Shown: positions 53,045 through 62,549, numbered from the stretch's first letter. The stretch is 64,000 nucleotides of DNA from JANNPJ01 sp965200525 (GCA_965200525.1 OZ241368.1:6448001-6512000), one strand, 5' to 3'. The notes: generated from the sequence alone by a model not told the origin. Translations and numbers: made by a program.

Positions 53045-55363
53045 GACCACGACCGGGGCCGGCTCGGGGCGCGGCCCCGGAATCCGGGACGCCGCCGTCC
53101 GGGCATCCAGCCAGTCGCCGAGCTCGGCCGCGTTCAGCCCGGGCGAGATGAAGTACCCCTGGGCCTGGTCGCACCCGTGCTCGGCCAGCATGGTCAGCGC
53201 GGCCTCGGTCTCCACGCCTTCGGCGACCATCCGCAGGCCGAGGCTGTGAGCCAGGTCGATGGTGGAGAACACCAGAGCCGCGGCCCGGCTGTCGGCCATC
53301 ATCGGGAACACGAACGACCGGTCGAGTTTCAGCTCGTCGATCGGCAGCTCGCGCAGGTAGGCCAGGGAGCTGTAGCCGGTGCCGAAGTCGTCGACGGCGA
53401 TCTGCATCCCCCGGTCGCGCAGCCGGACCAGGATGTCCCGGGTCCGGTCCCGGTCGGCCATCAGGAATTCCTCAGTGATCTCCAGCTGCAGCGCGCTCGA
53501 GGGCAAGCTCCGCTCGGCCAGCATCGCCCCGATCTGCTCGGGCAGGTCGATGTCGACCAGCGAGCTGGCCGACAGGTTGACCGCGATGGTCAGGCCGCGG
53601 CCCGCGGCCAGCCAGATCGCGGCCTGGTCCAGGGCCTCCTCCAGGACGAGCTGGGTGAGCTTGCGCATCAGCCCGGCGTCCTCGATCAGGGACAGGAAGC
53701 TGTCCGGGTAGAGCAGCCCGCGCACCGGGTGGTTCCAGCGCACCAGGGCCTCGACGTCGTGCACGACGTTCGCGGTCAGGTCGAGCTTGGGCTGGTAGTG
53801 CAGCACCATCTGGCGCTCGTTCAGGGCGGTGTGCAGTTCCTGCAGGGAGCGCAGCCGGCCGGCCCCGGCGGCGTCCGCGGTGCCGTCGTAGACCTGGTGC
53901 CCGCAGCGGGCCCGCTTGGCCTGGTACATGGCGATGTCGGCCCGGCGCAGCAGCAGGCTGAGGTCGTTGCCGTGCTCCGGGGCCAGGCACATCCCGATGC
54001 TGACGTCGGTCCGCAGCGCGATGCCCTCCAGGGTGCAGGGCATGGCCACGGCGGCCCGGAGCTTGACCGCGACGGCGTCGGCCCGCTCCGGGGTGGTGTC
54101 GTCGAGCAGGACGGCGAACTCGTCGCCACCGAGGCGGGCCAGCAGGTCGCCGTCGCGCAGTTGCTCGCGCAGCCGCGCGCCGACCTCGATCAGCAACTGG
54201 TCGCCGACGTGGTGCCCGAGGCTGTCGTTGACCTCCTTGAACCGGTCGAGGTCGAGCAGCAGCAGCGCATGGGTGGCGCCGTCGTCGACCAGCCGGTCCT
54301 GGGCCGCGGCGTAGAAGGCGCGGCGGTTGGGCATTCCGGTCAGCTCGTCGGTGGTCGCCTGCCGCCGCAGGTCGGCCAGCCGGCGCAGCTGGCGATAGGC
54401 GAACTGGGTGCGCGCGGCCGAGGCGACCTGGGTCAGCGAGGCCAGCACCAGGGCCAGCACGGACTCGTGGATCCGGGCGGCGGCGATCAGGACGCCCATT
54501 CCGGCGGCGGTGGCGATGCCGGGCAGCACCAGCGGCACCGGCCGGTCCGCCGGGGCCACGGCGCTCGAAGCCGGGCTGGAATCCGGGCCGGAACCGGCCC
54601 GGGCCCAGAGGGCGAACAGGGCCAGGCCGACCGGCCAGAGCACGTCGACGCTGCCGCCGGCCGCGTAGGTGTCGTTGAACAGGGCCAGCGCGGTCAGTCC
54701 GTCGGCCAGGACGAAGGCGAGCAGCCCGGCCAGGACCAGGAACCAGGGCCGGCCCACCTGCCGCCCTTGGACGGCGGCGACCCCGGCCACCGCGGCGATC
54801 AGCAGCAGGTCGAGGATCGGGTAGATCAGAGCCACTCCCCCGGCCAGCGGCTTGCCGGCGGCCAGGGTGAACAGCCGATCGAGCACGACGGCCAGCACGG
54901 ACGCCGCTCCCAGGGCCCCCAGGGCGCTGTCCAGCCAGACCGTCATGCTGGCCGTGCGCAGTTCGCGGCGGATCGCGAACCCGACCGCCAGCACCGCGAA
55001 CGGACAGAAGGCCAGGTATCCGACATCGGCCAGCGACGGGAACGGCAGGTCGATCCCCCGCGCGCCGGCGTACCGGAAGTAGTAGTCGCCGGCCGACCAG
55101 GCGGTGGCGGCCAGAGCGATGCAGACCACCTCGGGCCGGCGCCCGGCGGCCGAGCGGACGGCGCGCCAGGCGATCCCGGTGGCCAGCAGCTCGGTCAGGC
55201 CGGCCAGAGCGCCGTCGACCAGCGGCTCGAAGTCCGGACCGTGGTTCAGCAGCCCGACCAGGTAGGCGGCCAGCAGGGCCCAGTTCAGGGCGATGATTGC
55301 CCTGATCCTCCACGGGCCGAACGCTCCGGACCCGAACCGGGCAGCACGCGGCAGGCGGTCCAC
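53012..55363 (-). CDS. Multi-helix membrane GGDEF-EAL protein
   Basis: A 783-residue protein of the same layout as its convergent neighbour: about nine or ten membrane helices (~20-335), then GGDEF (412-416, with inhibitory RDGD five residues before) and EAL (E538) domains. EAL residues are canonical (VNLSASSL, EITEEFLM, DDFGTGYSSLAYL, KLDRSF, EGVET). Both activities are possible. The GTG at 55363 is preceded by GGAGGGGAG; the open frame to 55414 is not supported. The equal length and layout of the pair suggest an old inverted duplication, although sequence divergence is strong. The 3' ends overlap by 33 bp. Confidence 0.9.
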   Translation of the reverse strand: MDRLPRAARFGSGAFGPWRIRAIIALNWALLAAYLVGLLNHGPDFEPLVDGALAGLTELLATGIAWRAVRSAAGRRPEVVCIALAATAWSAGDYYFRYAGARGIDLPFPSLADVGYLAFCPFAVLAVGFAIRRELRTASMTVWLDSALGALGAASVLAVVLDRLFTLAAGKPLAGGVALIYPILDLLLIAAVAGVAAVQGRQVGRPWFLVLAGLLAFVLADGLTALALFNDTYAAGGSVDVLWPVGLALFALWARAGSGPDSSPASSAVAPADRPVPLVLPGIATAAGMGVLIAAARIHESVLALVLASLTQVASAARTQFAYRQLRRLADLRRQATTDELTGMPNRRAFYAAAQDRLVDDGATHALLLLDLDRFKEVNDSLGHHVGDQLLIEVGARLREQLRDGDLLARLGGDEFAVLLDDTTPERADAVAVKLRAAVAMPCTLEGIALRTDVSIGMCLAPEHGNDLSLLLRRADIAMYQAKRARCGHQVYDGTADAAGAGRLRSLQELHTALNERQMVLHYQPKLDLTANVVHDVEALVRWNHPVRGLLYPDSFLSLIEDAGLMRKLTQLVLEEALDQAAIWLAAGRGLTIAVNLSASSLVDIDLPEQIGAMLAERSLPSSALQLEITEEFLMADRDRTRDILVRLRDRGMQIAVDDFGTGYSSLAYLRELPIDELKLDRSFVFPMMADSRAAALVFSTIDLAHSLGLRMVAEGVETEAALTMLAEHGCDQAQGYFISPGLNAAELGDWLDARTAASRIPGPRPEPAPVVVSEQPRTARGS

Positions 55364-55462
55364 TCGGCTCCCCTCCGACCATGATCCCTCAGGGGTTTCG
55401 GACCGCCGGGGCACTGGCTTGAGGCCGTTCCGGCGCCGGAACGGCCGATCCGGTGACAGATC

Positions 55463-57016
55463 TCAGTGGGCCCGCCGGGCCGCCGTTCCGCAGGCCTTCT
55501 GACCGCGGCACTTCGTCATCGCCACCAGCGCCTTGTGCAACTGGGCGATCCGGGCCCGGGACAGCGTGCCGACCGTGTTGTGCAGCTCGTCCGGGTCGGT
55601 CCGGCGGTCGTAGTACTCCTTGCCACCCTTGGCGTACTCGACGTAGGTGTAGTGGACCGTGCGCAGGGCCGCGTAGTTCGGCGGGTTGCCGCTGCTGCGG
55701 GCCGGGAAGTCCGGATCCTCGGTGAATGTGTCCGGCCCGTGGTGCTCGACCAGGGCGGCGGTCCGCCACGCGGCCACCGGCCGGCCGGCCAGCAGGTTGC
55801 GCAGGCTGCGCCCGTCGACCTCGGACGGCGTCCGGGCTCCGGCCAGATCTTCGAAAGTCGGCCGCAGATCGATGTTCTCGGCCGGGTCGGCGACCACCTG
55901 GCCGGCCACCACGCCCGGCCCGGCCGCGATCAGGGGCACCCGGATGTCGGTGTCGAAGGCGGTCATCTTGCCCGGAGTCAGCCGGTACTCGCCCATGTGG
56001 TAGCCGTTGTCGGAGCTGAAGACGACCACCGTGCGGTCGGCCACGCCCGCCGTGATCAGCGTGTTCTGCAGCGAGGCGACCATCCGGTCGACCGACTGCA
56101 CCGCCTGCACCCGCCGCCGGAACGAGTTGTCGATGTAGGTGCTCTGCTGACCGGTCAGCGGTTTCGAGTGCTTCAGCCAGGCCGGCGCCTTCGAGGGCAA
56201 CCGGTTGAACGCGGGCGTCCGGGGCGCGGTGACGGTCCGGAAGTTGGCCATGTCGCGCAGGGCCGGGGTGTAGGGGGCGTGCGGGGCGAAGGTCGCCACC
56301 TCGAGCAGGAACGGCTTCTTCTCCCCGGCCGAGCGGGTGATGAAGGCCGAGGCCTTGGCGCTCACCACATCGGTCAGGTAGTCGCCGGGCGCATTGCCGT
56401 AATCACGCACCGTGTGGTTCTGGTTGAGCGAATAGTTGTACTCGGAGTAGGCGCTTCCGGCGACGTCCCACTCGCTCCAGCCCGGCGGCACGTAGGGCCG
56501 GGTCGTGCCCATCTTCTTCTTCGGGTAGTACTCGTTCATGTACTTGCCCATCATCGCCGTCCGGTAGCCGGCCTTCTGCAGGCTGGTGGCGAACGTCGAC
56601 TTCTCCTCACGCCGACTGTGGAACAGCCGGAACCCACCGTCCTTGCCATGATTGGTGAAGATCTTGGTGTTGTGCGGGAAACGGCCGGTGAAGATCGACG
56701 ACCGTGAGGGGCAGCACAGCGAGTCGGTCACGGTGTAGTTCGAGAACGTCGTCCCGGCCTGTTGCAGGGCCTGCACGTGCGGCATGTAGGCGAGCAGATT
56801 CATCGACAGGTCATCGGTCAGCACAAAAACGATGTTGGGCCGGGACACTGCTGCCGATCCGGAATTCGGGTTACTGACTTCAGCCGTGGCCGACTTCGGG
56901 GTCACCGACGGCTTGGTGCCCTGGGCCGTGCAGCCGGCTGCGGCCAGCACGCCCAGCGCCCCCAGCACTGCCAGCAGGGCGGCCCCACGCCGTCCGACCT
57001 TGGTACGCGTTCTCAT
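55463..57016 (-). CDS. Arylsulfatase-type sulfatase lipoprotein
   Basis: A 517-residue exported sulfatase. The signal peptide ends in a lipobox AAAGC (Cys at about residue 29). The catalytic site C-x-P-x-R is CCPSR with the probable formylglycine cysteine C101, followed by SSIFTGRFPHN; metal residues are in NIVFVLTDDLSMN and VVFSSDNGYHMGE. It would hydrolyse sulfate esters outside the cell and needs a formylglycine-generating enzyme, not seen here. The ATG at 57016 is chosen; the same frame stays open for another 1.6 kb only because it is antisense to the MFS gene. It diverges from that MFS gene by about 200 bp. Confidence 0.93.
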   Translation of the reverse strand: MRTRTKVGRRGAALLAVLGALGVLAAAGCTAQGTKPSVTPKSATAEVSNPNSGSAAVSRPNIVFVLTDDLSMNLLAYMPHVQALQQAGTTFSNYTVTDSLCCPSRSSIFTGRFPHNTKIFTNHGKDGGFRLFHSRREEKSTFATSLQKAGYRTAMMGKYMNEYYPKKKMGTTRPYVPPGWSEWDVAGSAYSEYNYSLNQNHTVRDYGNAPGDYLTDVVSAKASAFITRSAGEKKPFLLEVATFAPHAPYTPALRDMANFRTVTAPRTPAFNRLPSKAPAWLKHSKPLTGQQSTYIDNSFRRRVQAVQSVDRMVASLQNTLITAGVADRTVVVFSSDNGYHMGEYRLTPGKMTAFDTDIRVPLIAAGPGVVAGQVVADPAENIDLRPTFEDLAGARTPSEVDGRSLRNLLAGRPVAAWRTAALVEHHGPDTFTEDPDFPARSSGNPPNYAALRTVHYTYVEYAKGGKEYYDRRTDPDELHNTVGTLSRARIAQLHKALVAMTKCRGQKACGTAARRAH

Positions 57017-57217
57017 GGCGAAGACGGTAGAGCATGCCGGGAATGAGAATGATGAGCGGTTGTACCGGGCGTGTCCGCCGCTCTTCCGGTGTTGTTGGCC
57101 GGGCGCTGGGCGCGGGCTGACCGGACTCTGACAGGATGAGTGCTCCAGGACGCTCACCGCCGGCGCAACAACGGCTGCGCCTGTGATCCGCCTCTTCTTC
57201 TCTTCTCTGGAGTTCCC

Positions 57218-58744
57218 GTGTCCGATCCGAGTACTTCGATCGACCATCCGACGGGGATGGACTCGGCCGATCCCCGGCGATGGCTCGCCCTCGGTGTGAT
57301 CGCCGTAGCTCAGCTGATGATCATCCTTGACGCCTCGATCGTGAACATCGCGCTGCCCAGTGCCCAGAAAGACCTCGGCATCAGCACGGCCGACCGGCAG
57401 TGGGTGGTGACGGCCTACACCCTCGCCTTCGGTGGCCTGCTGCTGCTGGGCGGGCGGATCGCCGATTACAACGGCCGCAAGCGCACGTTCCTGATCGGCC
57501 TGATCGGGTTCGCCGCGGCGTCCGCCGTCGGCGGTCTGGCCCCGAACGCCGGCCTGCTGTTCGCGGCCCGGGGTCTGCAGGGCGCCTTCGCGGCCGTGCT
57601 CGCTCCGGCGGCGCTGTCGCTGATCACGGTCACCTTCGTGGCCCCCAAGGAGCGGGCCACCGCGTTCGGTGTGTTCGGGGCCATCTCCGGCGGCGGCGCA
57701 GCCATCGGCCTGATCCTCGGCGGCGTGCTCACCGAGTACGCGTCGTGGCGCTGGTGCCTCGGTGTCAACGTGCCGATCGCCCTGGTCACCGCGGTGGCGG
57801 CGTTCTTCGTGGTGCACGAGAGCAAGGCCGCCGGCGACACCCGCTACGACATCCCCGGCGTGATCCTTTCCACCGGCGGTCTGGTCTCCCTGGTCTATGG
57901 CTTCACCGAGGCGGCCAAGGCCAAGCACCCGGACAACCCGAACGACACTTCGGTCCAGGGCTGGGGCTCGCCGCACACCATCTCGTTCCTGGTGGTCGCG
58001 GTCGTCCTGCTGGTCGCCTTCGTGATCTGGGAGCAGCGCACAGCCAACCCGCTGCTGCCGCTGCGCATCGTGTCCGACCGCAACCGGGGTGGATCGTTCC
58101 TGGTGTTCCTGTTCGTCGGGGCCGGCCTGTTCGCGATGTTCCTGTTCCTGACCTACTACTTCCAGATCAACCTCGGCTACAGCCCGTTGAAGTCCGGGTT
58201 CGCCTTCCTGCCGTTCAGTGGCGGCATCATCGTGGCCGCCGGCGTCATCTCGCAGTTGCTGCCCAGGATCGGCCCCCGGCCGATCATGATCCCGGGCCTG
58301 GTGCTGGCCGTGGTCGGCATGCTGCTGCTGACCCAGATCGACGCGAACAGCGCCTACATCGCCTACGTGCTGCCGTCCGAGCTGTTGATGAGCGTCGGTC
58401 TGGCCGGGGTGTTCATCCCGGCCTCGAGCGTGGCCCTGGTCGGGATCGGCAACCACGACGCCGGTGTGGCCAGTGCCGTGCTGAACAGCTCGCAGCAGAT
58501 CGGTGGATCGCTGGGCACGGCCCTGCTGAACACCGTGTTCGCCTCGGCCGTGACCGGCTACTTCGCCGACCACCTGCGCAACCCGGCCGACGCGGCCAAG
58601 TTGACCCCGCCGGCCCTGATCCACGGTTACCACGTGGCCTTCCTGTGGGGAGCGATCCTGCTCACCTGCGCGCTGATCGCGGCCGTGGTGTTCGTCAACG
58701 CCAAGAAGGAGGACGTGCCGACCGAAGGTGGTCTGGCCGTCTGA
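57218..58744 (+). CDS. MFS drug:H+ antiporter, DHA2 family (14 helices)
   Basis: A 508-residue EmrB/QacA-type exporter. Motifs include MIILDASIVNIALPSAQKDL (motif D1), GGRIADYNGRKRTF (motif A) and the antiporter motif region LISLITVTF to GGGAAIGLILGGVLTE (motif C). Fourteen helices are predicted. The substrate is unknown. The GTG at 57218 with TGGAG five bases upstream is preferred; the frame is open upstream without a ribosome site. A perfect 19-bp hairpin follows the stop at 58761-58803. Confidence 0.9.
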   Translation: MSDPSTSIDHPTGMDSADPRRWLALGVIAVAQLMIILDASIVNIALPSAQKDLGISTADRQWVVTAYTLAFGGLLLLGGRIADYNGRKRTFLIGLIGFAAASAVGGLAPNAGLLFAARGLQGAFAAVLAPAALSLITVTFVAPKERATAFGVFGAISGGGAAIGLILGGVLTEYASWRWCLGVNVPIALVTAVAAFFVVHESKAAGDTRYDIPGVILSTGGLVSLVYGFTEAAKAKHPDNPNDTSVQGWGSPHTISFLVVAVVLLVAFVIWEQRTANPLLPLRIVSDRNRGGSFLVFLFVGAGLFAMFLFLTYYFQINLGYSPLKSGFAFLPFSGGIIVAAGVISQLLPRIGPRPIMIPGLVLAVVGMLLLTQIDANSAYIAYVLPSELLMSVGLAGVFIPASSVALVGIGNHDAGVASAVLNSSQQIGGSLGTALLNTVFASAVTGYFADHLRNPADAAKLTPPALIHGYHVAFLWGAILLTCALIAAVVFVNAKKEDVPTEGGLAV

Positions 58745-58760
58745 ACCGCGCCGTCACCGT

Positions 58761-58803
58761 CTGATCCTGGGCCTGCTCACGCGCTGAGCAGGCCCAGGAT
58801 CAG
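58761..58803. terminator. 19-bp perfect hairpin shared by convergent genes
   Basis: CTGATCCTGGGCCTGCTCA at 58761-58779 pairs exactly with 58785-58803 across a 5-nt loop (CGCGC). It starts 16 bp after the DHA2 exporter's stop and includes the last eight codons and stop of the convergent LysR gene. It probably ends transcription from both sides. Confidence 0.85.
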
Positions 58804-59685
58804 GGCCAGCGGGGGCCAGCCGGCCCGGCCCGCGCGGGTCACCACGTACGAGCGCAGCCGCACCCCGGGATCGGCCAGCGGCAGGACATGGACGCCGGTC
58901 ACGCTCGCCCGGCCCTCCGGCAGCAGCCCGACCCCGAGCCCGGCCGCGATCAGGTCCTCGACCAGCTCGAGGCTGTCGGCCCGGTGCTTCACGTCCGGCT
59001 CGAACCCGGCCATCGTCGCGATGGCCCGGACCACGTCCGCGTCGGCGGTGTTCCGCGAGTTCACGATCCAGCTGTCCTGCGCGAACCGCGCGAACGTGGT
59101 CGCGGCCGGGCCGCCACCGGCCGGCTCCGCGCCCGCGCGGTCGGCCGGCACGCCCAGCCCCCACGGCGTCGACCACAGCGCCCGGACGTCGAACCCGGCG
59201 TCCACCCGCAGCGGGGCCAGGTTGTAGTCGTAGATCAGGGCCAGGTCGATCGCGTCGTCGGCGAGCAGGGCGAAGGCCTCGGCCGGCTCGTGCTCGTGGA
59301 TCATCAGACGGACCCGGGGGTGGCTCTCGGCCAGCCCGATCACCATCGGCAGCAGCGAACGACGCACCGCGCTGGCGAAGCCGGCCACCCGGATCGTGCC
59401 GGCCGGCTCCGCGTCCGGATCCAGGTCAAGGCCGGCCGCCTCCACCGCGGCCAGGATGGTCACCGCGTGCCCGGCCAGCCGATGGCCCGCCGGAGTCAGC
59501 CGCACCCCCCGCCCGTGCTGCTCCAGCAGGGTGGTCCCGAGGCCCTTGGCCAGGGCCGCGATCTGCTGCGACACGGTCGACGTCGTCACCCCGAGCTCGT
59601 CGGCGACCTCCCGCATGGAGCCGCGGCGGGCCAGCTCCAGCAGGAACCGCAGCCGGCGCAGGTCCATCGGTTCATCGTTCAGCAT
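58777..59685 (-). CDS. LysR-family transcriptional regulator
   Basis: A 302-residue LysR protein. The winged helix-turn-helix spans residues ~8-65 (LRRLRFLLELARRGSMREVA, LGVTTSTVSQQIAALAKGLG), followed by a type 2 periplasmic-binding effector domain. It diverges from an EamA-type exporter gene with a 65-bp gap holding a small palindrome, so it probably controls that gene. The ATG at 59685 is taken; an in-frame ATG at 59667 (MDLRRLRF) would match the common LysR start and is equally likely. The last codons lie inside the shared 19-bp hairpin. Confidence 0.92.
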   Translation of the reverse strand: MLNDEPMDLRRLRFLLELARRGSMREVADELGVTTSTVSQQIAALAKGLGTTLLEQHGRGVRLTPAGHRLAGHAVTILAAVEAAGLDLDPDAEPAGTIRVAGFASAVRRSLLPMVIGLAESHPRVRLMIHEHEPAEAFALLADDAIDLALIYDYNLAPLRVDAGFDVRALWSTPWGLGVPADRAGAEPAGGGPAATTFARFAQDSWIVNSRNTADADVVRAIATMAGFEPDVKHRADSLELVEDLIAAGLGVGLLPEGRASVTGVHVLPLADPGVRLRSYVVTRAGRAGWPPLALILGLLSA

Positions 59686-59709
59686 TTCTGAATGGTAGCT
59701 TCGCGAACG

Positions 59710-59723
59710 TCATGTGGACATGA
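59710..59723. promoter_or_regulatory. Palindrome between divergent LysR and EamA genes
   Basis: TCATGTGGACATGA, six-base arms around GG, in the 65-bp divergent gap. A position and size suitable for an operator of the adjacent LysR protein, although LysR sites often follow T-N11-A. Confidence 0.4.
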
Positions 59724-59750
59724 ATGGTTGTGGTCCCGTGTACTGATCTC

Positions 59751-60692
59751 ATGACGACGACCACCACCGCCACCACCGCACCGGCCGGCTCGATCCCGGC
59801 CGGCGGCCCTCGCCGCCAGGCCCGGGTCGGCGTCTCTATGGCGGTGACGTCGATGACCCTGGTCCAGCTCGGGCTGGCCACCGCCGTCGGCCTGTTCGAC
59901 CAGGTCGGGCCCGAAGGGGCGGCCTGGCTGAGGCTGGCCTGGGCCGGGCTGCTGCTCCTGGTCATGGTGCGGCCGCGGCGATCCAGCTTCACCCGGTCCA
60001 GCTTCCTCGCCAGCGTGGCCCTGGGCGTCGTCACCGCCGCCGTGACCATGCTGTTCATGGCGGCCGTGGCCCGGTTGCCGCTGGGCACCGCCGCCGCCCT
60101 GGAGTTTCTCGGCCCACTGGGCGTGGCCCTGCTGGTGGGCCGGGGCGCCCAGAAGCGCTGGCCCGTCCTGGCCGGGTGCGGGGTCCTGCTGCTCACCGAG
60201 CCCTGGCGGGGCGGGGCCATCGACGGCTTCGGCATCGTCTTCGCCCTCGGCGCCGGCGCCTGCTGGGCCGCGTACATCCTGCTCACCCAGCGGGTCGGCG
60301 ACGAGGTCTCCGGGGTGCAGGGCCTGGCCGTCTCGATGCCGGTGGCCGGGCTGATCGCCACCGCCCTGGTCGCGCCGTCCACCCTCGGGCAACTGACCTG
60401 GTCGGTGGTGCTGGCCGGGCTGGGCCTGGCCCTGTTGGTGCCGGTGGTCCCGTTCTGCCTCGAGCTGCTGGCGCTGCGCCGGCTGACCACCGCCGCCTTC
60501 GGCACCCTGATGAGCCTGGAGCCGGCGATCGCGCTGGTCATCGGCCTGATCGTGCTCCACCAGGTGCCGCGGGCGGCGTCGCTGGCCGGGATCGCGTTTG
60601 TGGTCGCGGCCGGGATCGGGGCCCAGCGGACCGGCGCCCGGGCCACCGAGCCCCCGCCCGGTGGTTCCGAGCCGATCGCGGTCAGCCTCTAA
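59751..60692 (+). CDS. EamA/RhtA-type exporter (drug/metabolite transporter superfamily)
   Basis: A 313-residue membrane protein with ten predicted helices in two EamA repeats. The N-terminus is Thr/Ala/Pro-rich. Stretches such as LPLGTAAALEFLGPLGVALL and RLTTAAFGTLMSLEPAIALV, one in each half, follow RhtA/YddG-like exporters of threonine, homoserine or other amino acids. The ATG at 59751 is used; an in-frame GTG nine codons earlier falls in the regulatory gap. Substrate is inferred only at family level. The next gene starts 10 bp after its stop. Confidence 0.88.
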   Translation: MTTTTTATTAPAGSIPAGGPRRQARVGVSMAVTSMTLVQLGLATAVGLFDQVGPEGAAWLRLAWAGLLLLVMVRPRRSSFTRSSFLASVALGVVTAAVTMLFMAAVARLPLGTAAALEFLGPLGVALLVGRGAQKRWPVLAGCGVLLLTEPWRGGAIDGFGIVFALGAGACWAAYILLTQRVGDEVSGVQGLAVSMPVAGLIATALVAPSTLGQLTWSVVLAGLGLALLVPVVPFCLELLALRRLTTAAFGTLMSLEPAIALVIGLIVLHQVPRAASLAGIAFVVAAGIGAQRTGARATEPPPGGSEPIAVSL

Positions 60693-60702
60693 GGTCGGGG
60701 GC

Positions 60703-62397
60703 GTGACCTGGCCCCGACCCGTCCCCCTGGTGGGAGACCGGAGCAGCGCCCGGCAACGGGCCGACGCCCCCGACGCCTGGGCCTTCGACCCGGCCGCCCG
60801 GGCCGCCTTCCACGACGTGCTCCGGGCCCGGCGCGACGTCCGCCGGTTCCGGCCCGACCCGGTGGACCCGCAGGTGCTGGACCGGGTGCTCGGAGCGGCT
60901 CACACGGCCCCGTCGGTGGGGCACTCCCAGCCCTGGCGGTTCCTCGTCGTCGACGATCCGGAACTGCGCGACCAGGCCGCGCTGATGGCCGACACCCAGC
61001 GCCTGGCCCAGGCCGCCCAGCTGGATCCGGACTCCGGCCGGCACCTGCTCGACCTGCAGCTGGAGGGGATTCGGGAGGCGCCGCTGGGCGTGGTCGTCTG
61101 TTGCGACCGGCGCACCGCCGCGGCCGGCGTGCTCGGCCGGGCGACGTTCCCAGACGCCGATCTCTGGTCGTGTGCCTGCGCGATCCAGAACCTGTGGCTG
61201 GCCGCCCGGGCCGAAGGGCTCGGTCTGGGCTGGGTCACCCTGTTCGACCCGCTCGACCTGGCCGCCCTGCTGAACCTGCCGGACGGCGTGGTCACGCTCG
61301 GCTGGCTCTGCCTGGGCTGGCCCGACGAGCGGCCCCCGGAGCCAGGACTGGAACGGGCCGGCTGGTCCCGGCGGGTTTCGCTCGCCGACGTCGTGCTGCG
61401 CAACCGCTGGCCCGGGGCCGATGCTCCGCTCGCCCCCCGGTCGCGGCTGCGGGCCCCGGACCAGGACGCCGTGGTCGCCGTCCGGGACGAGTCCGACACC
61501 CTGCTGACCACGCCGACGTCCCTCGGGATCCTCGACCGGGCGGTGGACCGGGTGATCGCCCTGGGTCATCCGGGGCTGACCTCGGGAACCCTGCTGCTGG
61601 TGGCCGGCCGGCACCCGGTCAGCGAGCTGGGGGTCAGCGCTTTCGCGGCCTCGGTCACGGACGACGTCCTGGCCGCCGCCCGGGCCGGGCAGTCCCTCGG
61701 TGTGGTCACGGCCCGCGCGGCCGGGCTGGCCGTGCGCATCGTCGACGCCGGGCGGGCCGAGGGCAACCTGCGCGACCAGGACCCGATGACCGAGGCCGAG
61801 GCCCGCCGGCAGCTCGACCAGGGGGCCGAGCTGGGCGCCGAGCTGGCCCGGGACGGCCTGGTGGTGCTGGGCGAGATCGGGATCGGCAACACCACGGTCG
61901 CGGCCGCGCTCGCGGCCGGCCTGCTGGACCGGCCGGCCTCCGACGTCGTCGGTCTGGGGGCGGGCGCCGACAGCCCGATGCTCGAGCGCAAGACCGCGGT
62001 CGTGGCCGCGGCCCTGGACCGCTGGCGGCAGCGCGCCCCGGGCGCCGACCCGGCGTCCCCGGTGACCCGGCTGGCCGTTCTCGGTGGCCCGGAACTGGCT
62101 CGGCTGACCGGGGTGGTGCTCGGCGTGGCCCGGGCCGGCGGGGTCGTCGTCCTGGACGGATTCGCCACCGGTACCGCCGCCCTGATCGCCGTCGGGGCCG
62201 AGCCGGCCGTGGCCGCTCATCTGATCGCCGGGCAGCGCAGCCGCGAACGGGCGCACGCCCTGATCCTCTCCGAGCTGGGCCAGGAACCGCTGCTCGACCT
62301 GCGGCTGCGGGCCGGTGAAGGGGTGGGCGGCGTGCTGGCCGCCCAGATGCTGCTGACCGCCCTGCGGGTTCGGGCCGATGCCGCTCGCACTCGCTGA
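60703..62397 (+). CDS. BluB-CobT fusion: DMB synthase and DMB phosphoribosyltransferase
   Basis: A 564-residue two-domain enzyme for the lower ligand of cobalamin. Residues ~25-230 are a BluB-type flavodestructase (RARRDVRRFRPDPVDPQVLD, HTAPSVGHSQPWRFLVVDD, AEGLGLGWVTLFDP), which makes 5,6-dimethylbenzimidazole from FMN. Residues ~260-564 are a CobT (nicotinate-nucleotide:DMB phosphoribosyltransferase) domain with LGEIGIGNTTVAAAL and the C-terminal LRAGEGVGGVLAAQMLLTAL containing the likely catalytic Glu. The fused product can channel DMB to alpha-ribazole phosphate. The GTG at 60703 begins the BluB part. No cobalamin riboswitch is seen upstream. Other cob genes are not in the window. Confidence 0.92.
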   Translation: MTWPRPVPLVGDRSSARQRADAPDAWAFDPAARAAFHDVLRARRDVRRFRPDPVDPQVLDRVLGAAHTAPSVGHSQPWRFLVVDDPELRDQAALMADTQRLAQAAQLDPDSGRHLLDLQLEGIREAPLGVVVCCDRRTAAAGVLGRATFPDADLWSCACAIQNLWLAARAEGLGLGWVTLFDPLDLAALLNLPDGVVTLGWLCLGWPDERPPEPGLERAGWSRRVSLADVVLRNRWPGADAPLAPRSRLRAPDQDAVVAVRDESDTLLTTPTSLGILDRAVDRVIALGHPGLTSGTLLLVAGRHPVSELGVSAFAASVTDDVLAAARAGQSLGVVTARAAGLAVRIVDAGRAEGNLRDQDPMTEAEARRQLDQGAELGAELARDGLVVLGEIGIGNTTVAAALAAGLLDRPASDVVGLGAGADSPMLERKTAVVAAALDRWRQRAPGADPASPVTRLAVLGGPELARLTGVVLGVARAGGVVVLDGFATGTAALIAVGAEPAVAAHLIAGQRSRERAHALILSELGQEPLLDLRLRAGEGVGGVLAAQMLLTALRVRADAARTR

Positions 62398-62549
62398 TCG
62401 CTGGGCGCCGGAACCGGGCCCGCGCCCCGACACCCGACGGTGTCCGCGTTTCGGCCTGCGGCAATGATCGGTACAAAATGGCTCCGAACGGGTGACACCA
62501 GGCCTGATCCGTCGTACCTTCGGGTGATCTGCTCATCGGAGCAGGTACC

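Noticed and set aside
57017..58633. Upstream extension of the sulfatase frame to 1,056 residues
   Set aside because: This part is antisense to the DHA2 exporter and has no domain; the sulfatase signal peptide begins at 57016.
60598..60702. Longer BluB-CobT frame starting at 60598
   Set aside because: It overlaps the EamA gene's 3' end; family similarity begins after the GTG at 60703.
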